From contig NW_008709073.1 in NCBI RefSeq assembly GCF_000327385.1, positions 2,414,390 through 2,478,389 on the forward strand: a DNA stretch of 64,000 bases. The letters run 5' to 3'. The translations under genes were made by a program, and so were the position numbers. Numbering within the stretch: the first letter of the stretch is position 1; each line of letters opens with the position of its first letter. This document shows positions 47,641 to 60,747 of the stretch, one piece after another. The notes under the pieces are model-generated. The model had not been told where the DNA came from and made no database searches. It saw only the letters and a program-made list of their open reading frames with translations. Source of the DNA: Lottia gigantea (taxonomy: Eukaryota; Mollusca; Gastropoda; Lottiidae).

Positions 47641-50522
47641 ACAGAAACAAAGAAAACACACAAAAGATAAATTGATTTAAATATTAACAGGTACAATAAG
47701 AGGTACATAATTCTTATTATAACATACAGGCTGATTAAATAAAATAATTGACAAAGTAAATGAATTAAAAAAGATATATTGAAGATTATATAAACAACTA
47801 TTGCTAGTATTGGAGTCCTTTATTGATAGAAATTACATTTTTTTAAATAACTAACTATAGTTAAAGTTGAAATATTTTATTAAATTATATTGAATATATT
47901 TATGAATATGAATAATTACATTGATATTTTCATGAAGTCTGATTGAACCTGATAATTGAATTATTTTTATTACCAAGAGCACAATAACTTTATTGCAACA
48001 GATGTAGGCCCTATTCTCACAGTGAAAGTTTTCGTTATAAATCAAACGCCCCCCCAACAAAATTATATTAGAAGAACAGGGTACATACTGTGGATATCAT
48101 AATCAAAAAGTTCCCGTCGAAAAATAATAGTTCTTTCTTGTATTTTACTTATAGTAAATCAGTAGTGCGTAAGGACATTTGTATTTGCGCGCGTCGATTA
48201 TTCGGTTCAATTATCGATCACAGTCAATCAAACCTAATGTGTAACATCCAGGATGAACAGAAGCCCTCCCACAATAAATGTAAATAAATATGGCGCATTC
48301 CAGTCGTAAAGTGGCCATTTAGGTTAGAAAATGTCTTAAGACCACGAGGATTATTTATAGACTTATATTGTACAATTAGAATGTTTTTCGAAGAAGAGAA
48401 CAGGGCCATTCGTGTAATTTAGGTACTTTAACTGTCGACGGGATGCTGGTGTCAGTAGTGAAAGTGTGAATTTGTAGAGAATTGACGAAAATATTGCTGA
48501 TTCTTTTAGGATAAAAAATCTGCTTTCATCCAAATTTGACGACCTCTGCTGGAATCGATTGTGTTTTTGTGATTGTGTCCTGCAACAGGACAAAATCATT
48601 AGCCTAGATAGAGAGTCAGAAAACTAGCAATAACATATAAGGCATGTGAAGTGTTTTCAAAACAAAATCAAGTCATTCACCAACAATCCACCATCTTTAA
48701 TTTCACTACTTGACGTTAAGGCTAATTTATGGTTCTGTTTTATCAAAATACCTAGTACTCAATTACAACCCAACTAGCTGATTGTTATAAAACTTATCAA
48801 GTTTTTTGAACCAATGTAACCCATAGGCTCCTTGTAGATTCACTTCAGATTTACTGTTGCTATAGGTGTAAAAGATCATGGGCTTGTAATGCTGATATTG
48901 TATAGTTGTGTAATGGAACCTTTTTTATTTATTTTTAATTTACTTCAATTTAAGTCATTTAAATATTGATATATTTATAGCAATTCTTTCATTAATTATC
49001 TATTCACTGAACCACTCTATAGGATATAAATACAAAACCATTGTCTAAAATATAAGTGTTATTATTTATTTTTTTTAGAATGTTTTAATTTGACCAGGAG
49101 GAGGGACAATATTTTATGTAAAAAGTTCCTATCAAGCAACATTTTATTTGAATTAAATCATCTATTGAGAAGAAAATAAATCATCCTATTTACTGATTAA
49201 GTTCGGATTTATTTTACTTATTTCTATAAAAAAAAGAAATCCTTTTCATATGTTATAGGTACTAAGATGTTTCTTCATTACATGAATACACTTTTAGTAT
49301 ATTTGGAAAGGATAAATTTCAATGCAATATCAATTTCTTTTTTCAACAAATTCTGCTCATTCATTTTTTATAAACTGCATTCCATGCAGGTGTCATGCAA
49401 AAACTGGTAACATTCATGCTATATAGCCATATATATGTATTTCAAAATTTATATGAGTATATATAAATCATAAATCATATGAAACATAAGCTTATTGATG
49501 ATACTATTGGCTCTAACTTGAAAAATATGTTGAAATTTTATCAATTTTGTCAATATAGAATGGTATTGTTAATTTTATAAAATTTTTTTTAACTTTCTTG
49601 TTATTAATTAATGAATATGCTTGAAAAAAAAAAAATGTTTTGTAATTTTCATATACAGAAGTAGGCCTATGTAGGCCTAGATTATAGTTAGGCCAAGCCT
49701 ACAACCACTCTTTAGTCTATTGTCTCTTGTTTATTAATTTTATATTTCGTCTATCATTTATCATAAAGATTTCTTATAATTACATATTTGATAGAAGACC
49801 GTTAAGTGATTTTCACATAGCCTATTAAAATTATGGCATGGAACATTCGATTATATCAGATACTAAGCTAGACTGCGTTTATCCCTGTCCTTTACGCTTC
49901 TTTGAAGATAACCTTGGATATGAGGAAATTTTTTTTCCAAATATACAGTTACAACTGCATATTAATGTTTATTTGAACTCAAAAGAGCAATTTCATATCC
50001 ATAATCCATGTAAAATCACCAAACTTTCCACTCAAAACAAGATTGAAACAAGCAACTTATTGACTGTTTTATTTACCGTCTGTGAAGTCGTGACCCAATT
50101 ATGCGCAACCATGATGATGGCCCATATTCCCACGCCTCTCATTGGTTGAACTAAACATATCTCTACGCCTTTTCCAAGAAAACCTTATCACTACGAGAAA
50201 AATGGTGGCTATACACCGCAATCAAAGAGTTTGGTACTTTGATGCCGGGAACTTTCTAAAGCTATGAAAAATTTGTGGGAACTTTTAACTGGGAGTTAAC
50301 CAAGCATAGTTTTACATTTCGTGTGGATTATGTCGGAGCAGATTAGAACTTTACGCGATCAGTGAATGAGTACTAATGGGATATATTCTCCACAAGTAAT
50401 TTACACTTTTTAACATCAGGATATTGTTTCATTTCCTATATTGAATATTGATTAAAATCTAATATTCATCAGTAAATTTACTATAATACATCGTCAAACC
50501 CCTGCTGGAATATAATCCAGAG

Positions 50523-50740
50523 TTAAAGGGATTGTAAAGAGGTTTTCTAAACTTGATAGCATCAATTTGCACCATTCCAATTTTCATTTTAACATTCAAA
50601 CGCAGATAATTCTGGACACACATGGATTTAAAGGTTTAAATTTCAACGGTGAGCTGTGAACACTATCACTGATTGGCTAAAAAATTCCCTTTTCTGAGAC
50701 TAAAGTATGATTGGTCAAAAAGAACAGCGCATCTTTCAGA
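50523..50740. repeat. Chimera of family A left end and family B right arm
   Basis: TTAAAGGGATTGTAAAGAGG to CCATTCCAATTTTCATTT (family A) runs without a gap into TTTTAACATTCAAACGCAGA and TAATTCTGGACACACATGG (family B). It ends near GGTCAAAAAGAACAGCGCATC. Confidence 0.7.
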
Positions 50741-51015
50741 TGAAAATTTAACCAATGAAAAAATAATACAGATGTTATAATAATAGCATAGTTTTCTTAA
50801 CATCTCATAACAATGTAGTTTACTTAATAAATTACCTAACTTTATCAATATTATTATCATCACACTATTTTGATCCCTGTAGGCAACATAATTATCATTA
50901 TATAATCAAATGTTATATATCAACTCTGTATTTTCTTTATCATCTTGTTTGTTATATCATATATAATTTTGCATATCTTGTAGAAGCATGTTTTTGTCTC
51001 AACTTGAAAAGTCAT

Positions 51016-51106
51016 AGAAAAAGTCTAAATAATAGAACACAATTTAGAAAAAGTCTAAATAATGGAACACAATTTAGAAAAAGTCTAAATAATGGAACAC
51101 AATTTA
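51016..51106. repeat. 30-bp tandem triplication
   Basis: Three units of AAAAAGTCTAAATAATGGAA plus CACAATTTAG, the first with one base change. Recent by its near identity. Confidence 0.85.
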
Positions 51107-51165
51107 ATGGTATATTACTCATTAGTTTAGACTAGTATACTATAAAATTGTGTACCATTATCTGA

Positions 51166-51512
51166 AGGGATGGGTAGGTCATTTTTTTTGACCAATTATA
51201 CTTTAGTCTCAGAAATGGGAATTTTTTAGCTGAGCTAATCAGTTATAGCGTTCACAGCTCACCGTCGCTATTTGAGCCTTTTAATCAATTTGTGTCCAGA
51301 ATTATCCACACGAATTTTAATGACGACTCGTCGCTTTAAGATACTCTGTGATATATAGAAAAGACATATATAGAAATAGTGAGTAAAATTCACAGTTTGA
51401 ACTATTTCAGAGGAATTATGTGATTTTCGTACATTTCCAGTACTTCTAAAGACTATTTACATATATTCAAGACTAAATTAAACCCCCCAAATGCGATCTC
51501 TACCCCTAAATG
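51166..51512. repeat. Family B MITE, long copy
   Basis: GGGATGGGTAGGTCATTTTT, TCTCAGAAATGGGAATTTTT and TGACGACTCGTCGCTTTAAG on the left; GATATATAGAAAAGACATAT, AGTACTTCTAAAGACTATTT and CTCTACCCCTAAATG on the right. Close to full length; the extreme ends have drifted. Confidence 0.75.
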
Positions 51513-52487
51513 TTGCTTGAAGATTAGAAGAAGTTTGGTTTAAACTTTAAGAAATGGCTTTGCATTGATAAAATTAGAATATAAGCACATAACTATTACC
51601 TTGAGATATAGTCATGTACACACAATTCAAACAATTTCCTTGAAAGTGTGTTCTAGAAATATACCCTTATGAATATTATATCTTTATCTAAGACTATCAG
51701 AAGATGATATTCCAATCCACCAAAAATATATGACAAACTTTGACTTACAAATATGAAAAAGACAGAAATGTTTTTGAACTTACCTTATCTATCCACCTTC
51801 TATAGTAACTCAATGAATAAAATCTTGTTTTCGCATCATATTTTCTACATGCCTCTTTTGAGACAAATTTCAGAAAGTCCTAGATAAACCCTTTTTCATT
51901 TGAGAAAAACAAAAACCAACTGTATTGGAGTGCATTGTGTTTTTTTGTTATTGTTGATTGTCATTGAAGTATTGTAGGAGATGTTTCCTTAATCAAACAT
52001 TTGATTCAGACAAGTCAATAACAAAACACATCGTTGTTATATTGCATCCTATTGTTTACTTCTCTTGTTGTTGATTGTTTGTTTACTGCATGTTTACACT
52101 TGAAACTTCAATTATGTGATCAAAACATTGAAGAGTTCAGTGTCCCCTCAAGGTAAGATGTTTACATTTGCAAGCAATTTTCTAATTTTTTGGACTGCAA
52201 GCCTAAAGAACATTTGTACAGTACATTTCTTATAGAGATACAAGGCAGTAGTTATATGAAGAACTGTCTACAAATATATGGCTTAAATATATCAAAATAG
52301 CTCAAGATGTGATAGAGGCTTGAGTTTTGATCTGATCCTGAACCAGTTCAATATTTGAAAAATAAGTTTTATTATGAGCACTGGTCCACTACAGCCCTAC
52401 CATAGAGGGAACATCCTTGATGTATAAATGACATCTCCTCTTCTGCCATTGCATTATCAACAAGAAGAATGTATTGTTTATTCACAC

Positions 52488-53083
52488 TAGACACTTCCTA
52501 TGCGATGCTAGACACTCTTTATGCCATACTAAACACTCCTTATGCCATACTAGACACCCCCTATGCCATACTAGACACACCCTATGTCATACTATACACT
52601 CCCTATGCCATACGAAGCACTCCCTATGCGATGCTAGACACCCCCTATGCCATACTAGACACACCCTATGCCATACTATACACTCCCTATGCCATACTAC
52701 ACTCCCTATGCGATGCTAGACACCCCCTATGCCTAGACACCCCCTATGCCATACTACACTCCATATGCGATGCTAGACACCCTCTATGCCATACTAGACA
52801 CACCCTATGCCATACTATACACTCCCTATGCGATGCTAGACACTCCCTATGCCACACTTGACACTCCCTACGCGATGCTAGACACTCTTTATGCCATTCT
52901 AGACACTCCCTAAGCCATACTAGGCACTCCCTATGCCATACTAGATACTCCCTATGCCATTCTAGACACTCCCATTGCCATGCTAGACACACCCTATGCG
53001 ATGGTAGACAGGCCAAATGCGATGCTAAACACTCCCTGTGCAATGCTAGACACTCCCTATGCCATACTAGACACTCCCTAACA
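52488..53083. repeat. 21-bp minisatellite
   Basis: About 28 units of CTATGCCATACTAGACACTCC, with CGATGCT variants alternating. The 21-bp unit is seven codons, so several frames stay open on both strands for over 120 codons. Their composition is purely that of the repeat, and no start context or splice support is seen. Confidence 0.9.
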
Positions 53084-53787
53084 GCGATAAAGAGTCGGTA
53101 AGTGTGTGCTGGCAGCATGATGCCACTCCCCAAAAGATTGGTAAATATATTGTAGAACTTACCTGCTATAGCCTTTTAAAAAAACTACTTAAGTTGAATT
53201 CCACTTACATTTAATCAAACAAGCAAATATTTAAAGAACATGATAAGATTATCAGATAAACCTGGCAAGTAGACTTGAAAATCAGAATGATATATTATAC
53301 ATCAAGGCCTCTTGTCTGACCAGAAATAGATTAAACCGTAATTAGTTTATTATCTAGAAACTGAAGACAAGTTGACCTTATTCAATATTCATTACTTACT
53401 TAATTAACATGACGTGTACTCAACAACCACAAATATTTTTTCTGTTCTTCAGAAATATTCACAAAAAGATTTTCAATTGCATGAAATTTGTCTTAGAGTG
53501 TATGTTGGTCTATAAAAATATATCTGACCACACACTTCCTATATCCTAAGAAAATAACCATCACTAGTTTTAATGTGCATCCTAAGAAATTGTATGTTTC
53601 AGTGGTCAATATGTTTTTTATTGGAACAAAATGCCAATCATTTTCTGTCGTCTGAGATAAATATTTGACTGTTAACCCATCGCACCCAATGGTGGTTGGT
53701 TTAGCAGTCACTTTTTTAAGCAATAGATACAGGAGCCTCGTTACCAAATGACATCACACAATGTTAACGTCATACGCTTTAAAGATG

Positions 53788-53873
53788 GGTTCCCTTATAT
53801 TCATACATGACAATGAAAAGGCTATTACATATATGACTAGAAAGTAGAGGTGTTCTAATGACTTGGAAAAATA
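53788..53873. repeat. Unclassified ~85-bp repeat, copy 1
   Basis: Shares a 35-bp identical core (from AGAAAGTAGAGGTG to GACTTGGAAAAATA) and a similar left flank (TTCCCTTATATT...ATGA) with 57990-58070. No inverted ends are seen. Confidence 0.55.
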
Positions 53874-54454
53874 TAAAAAAGATATTTTGAAAATGGACAC
53901 GTCAATGTTACCTTACAAAATACGGAATTTGAATATATTTCGATGAAAAACGAATGATCATGCAGAAAATTCTGTTTTCAAAACAAACACGTCAGTAAAC
54001 ACGCCAAAACAATTGGAATTGTACTATAATACTATATTTAAGTTGAACGCCAATATTTCTGTACGATTGTATAAAAACTCACCAGAGAGTTCCACAGAGA
54101 GAATCACAAATAACCAACTGATGTTATTGGCAACTGGCAGACACTTGGTATAAAGAAAGAAATGTTTAATTATATAGGTGACAAATACAGACAATAACCT
54201 TCGAACTAATCTGAATAATTCTCTAATATCCTGTATACAGATTGGCAAGAAAAGAGCTAACAGAGATAACTATGTGGGTCTGTTTAATTGGATAACCAAA
54301 CCAAACAATTCTTCAGTTACCAGAAACACTTACATCAGGTTTTAGACATTAGATATTGTGACATTATCAGCAATTACTGTCAGTGGAATGAATTTTTCTG
54401 AACTTTATGGGGTTTATGGCCTTGTTGTGTGTGTGTGTGTGTGGCTTTGCAGTG

Positions 54455-54755
54455 TGTGGTCATGCAGTGTGCAATTAGAGAAACTCAGAAAATAAAGTGG
54501 CACCAGACTTCTTTTTTCAATTGCCAACAGACAGGTATTTGTTTACAGCTGTAGCACTCAGACCCCTGGGTCATTGTCCCATTTAAATGACAAGGCTCTT
54601 GGTCTATGTCAGCCCCTGCAACCTGCATCACTGACAAGGAGATATTGGTTTTGAAAAATCCAGAGGTATTACTTAAGACCTATCCTAGGGTGGAATCCTG
54701 CATCTTCAGGTTAGCAAGCATGAAATTAACTTGATGAGCCTCTGAACTGCAAATT
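54455..54755 (-). mobile_element. tRNA-derived SINE, old copy
   Basis: CATGCAGTGTGCAATTAGAG, CTGCATCACTGACAAGGAGA, TTTGAAAAATCCAGAGGTAT and CTTCAGGTTAGCAAGCATG match the 47309 copy in order. Several unit-length differences make it older. A (GT)n run lies at its edge. Confidence 0.7.
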
Positions 54756-55304
54756 TTAGCAGAAGAGGCAGCATGTATAGCATAGATACTAGATGTAATA
54801 TTGCACCAGGAAAACTAAACTGACAATATAACATCTGTCTCAATCACGGGTTCATTATTTTTCAAACTATTAAAACACGATCTCATAATTCATATTTAAT
54901 TTATGGATTAAAACATAGAAATTAATAACCAATAAAAATAAACAAACCTCATCAATAAATCACTCAAAATTTATCACCTGGAAGAAACATGTAAATACAA
55001 TGAATGATAATGTAACAGAACCTACTAAATCATTTTGCTTTCAAACATTGCCGTTTTGATACTTATTTTTGATTGCACAACTCAATTTCCGCAACTTGTA
55101 AGATTTGACATCAAGTTCATCTACAACTGAATCAAAACATATTTTTTCAGTATATTGGCCATTACTATTGTCTCCCAAACAGTAATAAGATGAACTTTTT
55201 ATTCCTTGTTTAAATACTCTAAAACAATTGCTATGATAATTGTTAAAAGCCTTCAGAAATACCAGAACAAAAATCTCTTCAAATCCTTTCAAATATACCT
55301 CAAA

Positions 55305-55541
55305 CTAGGAATTTTACTCACTATTTCTATATATATCTTTTTTATATATCACATAGTATCTCAAAGTGACAAGTCGTCATTTTAACATTCAAACCCAGAT
55401 AATTCTGGACACACATGGATTTGAAGGCTCAGATTTCGATGGTGAGCTGTGAAAACTATAACTGATTAGCTCAGCTAAAAAAATTCCAGTTTCTGAGACT
55501 AAAGTATGATTGGTCAAAAAAATGGCCTATCTGTCCCAGGA
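55305..55541. repeat. Family B MITE, one arm
   Basis: ACTCACTATTTCTATATATA, TAATTCTGGACACACATGG, TTTCTGAGACTAAAGTATG and ATGGCCTATCTGTCCC; same arm as the 28275 copy. Confidence 0.7.
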
Positions 55542-56632
55542 TCCTCGTGAAAATAAGTTGTTATCCTTGTATTAAATAGTTACTTTCTTTACTTACTGTT
55601 ACTTACTTACTTAGGTGAATGTGTTCAGCCAGTTGGAAATATGTTATATGAATGCTCACTGCTTTCATGGCTTTACTTACTTGTACTCATTACGCATGGT
55701 TATTCACTGTTAATTTATGACAAAAAGATAAACTCCATCTTCACAATGTCAAGCTGTTATCAACTATGTCTTATACCTTGAATGCAATAGCCACCATTCT
55801 TGTTTTACAGAATGCAACGATTTGATTGGGTTGTACACCAGCAAATACAGCCGATAAGAACTCTTGACATTATGGCTTATTGTTTACAGGCTTTCTGTCG
55901 ATTGGCTGCATTCATTAACTTACAATCCAACCAAATCATTGCATTTACAAACTTCTATGACACAAGAAAAAAGGTAGCTATTGCAGTCAATTTATAAGAA
56001 GAGGTTTGTATTGGCTTGACATTGCAAAGATCAATAAAGCAGGTTGATAAAATTGTTCTGATGTCAGAGACAACTCATTTGGCTCGATAATAACAATAAA
56101 AAGCTGTGAATACATTAGACCAAGACTATTTTTCACCAGGGAATTACAGAACATCTATTATTAATGTATTCTAACTAATTAGTAACTTATCACACTTATC
56201 TATTAGATTGAACTTTTATATCATTAACATTTTGTAACTATCTCTGATGACATTATAAAACATTTCTAGAACCTACTATAGATTTTAACACTCAATAATT
56301 CATCCATGATGTCGTAAAAATGCTTTTAAGTAAACAAAATAGCTATGAAATAGGATATCACATGTTCATAAAAGGAGTGTGCATGATCCATTACAAAGCA
56401 AACCATCACAGTAATAGTTTGAGTTGGGCCTGAACTGAACTTCAAAAGACGTTTTTGGACATATGTGTATCCTAGACGCTCTAGGAAACATGCTCCAATC
56501 TGATTTCCCAATAAATGTATGTGGTTCTCGTAATTCCCTGAACAAGATAAAAGCACAAGAGTTCAGCCATTTTGTACATGACGTGTTGCACAATAATAGA
56601 ATCAAAAGCTTGTACTACCCTGATGAACAATG

Positions 56633-57159
56633 TTAAAGGGACATTCTGCTTTTTTTGTCAAAAATTTCCATTGCTCAAATTTATGAAAACTATACAACAA
56701 AATCTAGAGAAGTTTGACCCTTAACATATGTGAAAATTTAAACTAAATAAATCCAGCCCCAATTTTTTAATGCCAAAAGAAAGTATTTAAAAAACATTAT
56801 GTAAGGTCTTCAAGTTTGTTAGATGCTTTTTGGAAGCTTTTGAAAAACTACTGTACGGATTTAAGTAAAATAAACGCTTAATTGTAGAGAAATATGTCTC
56901 CTACGTATTTTAAAGGTTTCAACTAATAATGTCATGCCATTATAAAGTCAAACACCAAAACTAGGTCAAAGTTTGACTGTCAAACTGTTTAATTAACAAT
57001 TAGTACTCTCTGTTTTTAATTAACCCATTTAAAACAAACTCAGTTTGATCCAAGTAAAAACATAAATGTAAATCGCATACTTGAGAAATATTTTCAGGTA
57101 TAATTTACGACCTTTTGATAATGAAAATGTTTTACAAAAAAAGCGGAATGCCCCTTTAA
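56633..57159. mobile_element. Family E MITE, complete copy
   Basis: TTAAAGGGACATTCTGCTTT at the left pairs with AAAGCGGAATGCCCCTTTAA at the right, 527 bp apart. The interior is AT-rich with no transposase. A related right part lies at 43205-43396. Confidence 0.75.
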
Positions 57160-57989
57160 GCATTTATGATGGCATATGTCAAAAATATCTTGTGGCTGCA
57201 TTAGTAAATCAAGAACAATCGTGTATGACAAATGGAGCAAACAAACAATCTAAAGTATCACTAATAATTCATGAACTGTAGAGATCAAAATACAAAGGAA
57301 ACATTTGATTTTAGACAACAATGAGTACCTTCATTCAACCATTATTGATTCCTTGGCTGATATCCTGGCATCAACAATTCCAAGTAATACTAGTCCTATT
57401 AGTTCCACCAATTCTAATACATTACCAAGCCGACCATACGTGCTCTTTAGAACTTCTTTTGAACCTATAGGCCTAGGTTATATAGATATAGCTGCCTGAA
57501 AACATGCTTCATTCCCATCTCATTAATCTCAATTTTGCTATTGCTACTGTAACACTTTCCATAATAAAATTTCAACATCTGGCTCTTTCCCATTTCAAAT
57601 AAATAAACAGCAGTATTTGTAGTCATAACATTGGAAATTTGGATATGCATTGTGCCGTTGTAGTCAATAATACTATCGATGAGATCTATGCAAACAAAGA
57701 GGTTTTTGGATAGAATAAATAGAGATGTAAACCAGGGCAGTATTACACTTTAGTTATGTTTGTTTGGACACTGTCATCTAAATAATATGTCTGGTTTCTG
57801 TTATTTCAGAAAAGGCTAAGGGCAGTTTCAAGGGTTGGAATATCCAAAAAGTCATAGGCTATTGTTTTACTACAAATTATCTGTAGGAAAGAAGTTTTTA
57901 TTTTTGGAGGAGAGAAAGTAAATACCACTTGAAGTCCTATAAAATTGGGAAGACATTATTTAGATAACAATATAATCTATTTAATCAAT

Positions 57990-58070
57990 GGATTCCCTTA
58001 TATTTATTTATGAAAATGCTAATACTTATATGTATAGAAAGTAGAGGTGTTCTAATGACTTGGAAAAATA
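57990..58070. repeat. Unclassified ~85-bp repeat, copy 2
   Basis: Second copy of the 53788 segment, in direct orientation. A 72-codon frame crosses it (58010-58228) and ends in a GAG|GTAAAA donor-like site, but no neighbouring exon was found. Confidence 0.55.
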
Positions 58071-58527
58071 CCAGCTTATCTCAAATGTCCATAATTAATT
58101 CATATTTAGCTAAATTAGAAGAGAATTACCAGCAGAATTCCAATGCAATGAGTGACCGATCAAAAGAGGTAAAAAAGTGTTTTTTGTTTATCCAGACTGT
58201 ACATACATGTACATTTATGATTGGTTAAAAAATAAAGAAACCCATCTTTAATAATGAGATGTTTTAAAGTTAATAAGACATGCTGAATATTGGGGTGGAG
58301 GAAATATACCGGTATCAACTATTTGACTAGACACGTTTATAAAGACAGATATCATTTCACTACCAATATCTATATGATCTTTCATATAAATGTTATTAAT
58401 TATTCATGAACTTCACACCTGAGGAACCAGATCACAGTCACACATACCAGCTGTTAGCCAGGATGTCACAACAAGCATAATATGCTCAATCTGTTCAGAT
58501 ATTATCTGGAAATAATGAATTGAATGA

Positions 58528-58800
58528 ATGACTGGAGTTCTAAGTAATGCCGTACAGTTTGCAATGAGGGAAATTTTGCCAGGAAAGTGGCATTAGCCTG
58601 CTCTTTGTCAATTTCCAACTGTCATTGGATACCACACTAGAAGCTTTTTTCATGTCAGTCCCACGGATCTGCATCACTGACAAGAGAAAACGGATTGACA
58701 AATCGGAAAGTATTATCTCAACTTATGCCAGGATAGAACCCTGGGCCTTCAGGTTAACAAACAAGCGTCTAATTCACTGAACCGCCATGGCTCCAGCTGT
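58528..58800 (-). mobile_element. tRNA-derived SINE, near-complete copy
   Basis: GCAATGAGGGAAATTTTGCC, GGCATTAGCCTGCTCTTTG, CTGCATCACTGACAAGAG, TATGCCAGGATAGAACCCTG and ACTGAACCGCCATGG parallel the 47309 copy. The GATCTTTAA block is deleted. Confidence 0.75.
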
Positions 58801-60747
58801 CATTGGAGTCCCAATTCCAATTGTCTAGTAGCACTAACCTGATGTTAACACTGTTTTTTGGAACAACAATCACTGGTTAATCTTTATGCCATGTTTCAAT
58901 GTGTTTTACCTGTTCCCACCAGCATAGCGATTAAGCAATAAGAAACTTGCAGAATTTTTCTGTCATTTCACAATTAACAGTATTCAAAATAACACTTTCC
59001 ATTGTATTCAATATATATATATTGCTTAGAATGGCTTCAGGTCCACAGAAACATAGGCCCTACCCTACGGTTTAGGGAATTGACATTTATTTCAAAATAA
59101 ACACAATTTTCTTTAGGAATGTCCCACGTTTCACAATGGAATTCTCTCCTGTAGAATCATACTTCAAATAATGACTTTTTCTTTGGTTGGCATGTGCATC
59201 AAAATATCAAGGGGTAGATTTCATTCAATTTATACAAAAACTATTGATAAAATGAGATTCTGTAAACATTAATGCCGGACAGTAATATTACAGTTACTAT
59301 ACAACTTATTATTACTTACAGTACGGTATATGATCATTCATGTGTATTACTAAGTATTATATTGTCGCGAATAATAACAGAAAACGATACTTACAAAAAT
59401 ATATAATTGCAGTAATATTCACATGTCTATATTCTCCTCCAAATTGAATTACATTAGTTACTAAAAAAAATTGAAAAACATTACTTGAGGAGTAATTTAA
59501 TTGATAAGACGTTCGGCCATGTTTTTTTATTTTTCAAACGAGGCTAAGTAATTTAATACCTCAGTCTTGAAGTATAGTCCGAACCATTCCAACACACGTC
59601 ACTGAAAAATTTAGGCAGAAACTAGTCTTAATTTGACCTTTGATCTGCAATAAAATCACGTGATAACGTACATTTTGCATCTTAATTAGGTCTAAAAATA
59701 CATAATAAGGTATATCCACAACGTCATTGTAAGATTCGACCAATGTAAAAACGCCTTTTATGTAAACGTCGTCAAAGAACCATTCATAGCCTGCGATACA
59801 CTACATAATTATCAACAAAATTCATTTTGGTTCGAATTGTCGGACAACTGAAATTAATTCTAAATCAAAATGGACTGGCTTCAATAGTGGATCGTTTATT
59901 CAGATAAATTGACCTTGATAACTGCAACGTGTGATTTTCTGATGGGGGGTCTATCCTAGAAAGATGAACGTATTTCAAATGTGTCAGAATGCACCAACTT
60001 ATTTTTGAACTTCCTCACGCCGTCCATGGCAGGCTAGCGCCTATATGCACTTCCGCTTTTGAAATCTCAATTCTGAGAGTCCACCACGAAGGTAGATTGG
60101 TAAACGTCAACTTAACCCTTACCCTAACCCAATGATGTCAGTTTCACCTTATTTGCACCCACAGTATCAAGAGACTAGTGTCGCCACTGAGTCTTATTTC
60201 GTAAGGGCATACATCTGAGAAATGTATTTGAATCATTAAGGAGAGGTCTGATGGGGTGAATTGAGTATGGGACACAGCCAATGGGCATTTCGCAGAGAAA
60301 TCTCCCATTTTGCCCCCTCCCTCTCCTTACCCGTTAGCAACTTTCGGACTATTCATAATAAAGGTCTTTTTTTTTTAAAGTTATGACAAGGTTTTAAATT
60401 CTAACTAACATGCACGCGATATTTACGTGAGTTACACATACATGAAACTAGGCCTGCTTCACAAGGGGAGTGTACTGTCTACTGCAAAGGCTCAACCAAA
60501 AATGTCACACTCGAGAAGGAACAGGAGTCTACCTATAACAACAACAGTTTGGTGGTGGAGGGGTCTTGCGCATTCGCGATATCACATGCGGTATTTAAGA
60601 AATTTCGGGATTCAGACAATCCAGGGCATGAACTTAACCCATCGTCATAATCATGTCCACAAGCAATATCACTACTTCCCCTTCCTCTTCTGCGACTGGA
60701 AACAAGACTAAGCACTTCCCAGTAACCCAGACAGCACACAATTTATC

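Larger units (their letters stand above)
47121..60747. other. Long interval upstream of MGAT2 with no supported coding gene
   Basis: An acceptor just above the MGAT2 start (TATTTTAG|TTTAATC, near 47146) and a donor-like site near 47245 suggest 5' UTR exons. A more CpG-bearing stretch near 48110-48600 is a promoter candidate. The rest holds SINEs, MITEs, minisatellites and AT-rich DNA. Short open frames at 49838-50149, 55800-55997, 57331-57462 and 58010-58228 were examined, and none could be tied to a family. A promoter-like patch with ATTGG boxes lies near 50135-50345. Confidence 0.4.

Noticed and set aside
49838-50149. 103-codon frame as a gene
   Set aside because: No family resemblance, no splice partner found, AT-driven composition. 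Kept only as a mention in the interval entry.
52469-53133. Long open frames on both strands across 52.5-53.1 kb as repeat proteins
   Set aside because: They arise because the 21-bp repeat is a multiple of three. No start context, splice sites or known domain.
55800-55997. 65-codon frame after a good-looking acceptor (TTGTTTTACAG)
   Set aside because: No recognisable domain and no partner exon; it may be promoter or repeat sequence.
56326-56605. Overlapping minus-strand frames at 56.3-56.6 kb
   Set aside because: Two competing frames, no conserved motif, no donor in phase.
60112-60131. TTAACCCTTACCCTAACCC as interstitial telomere repeat
   Set aside because: Only two to three imperfect units; too short to distinguish from chance.
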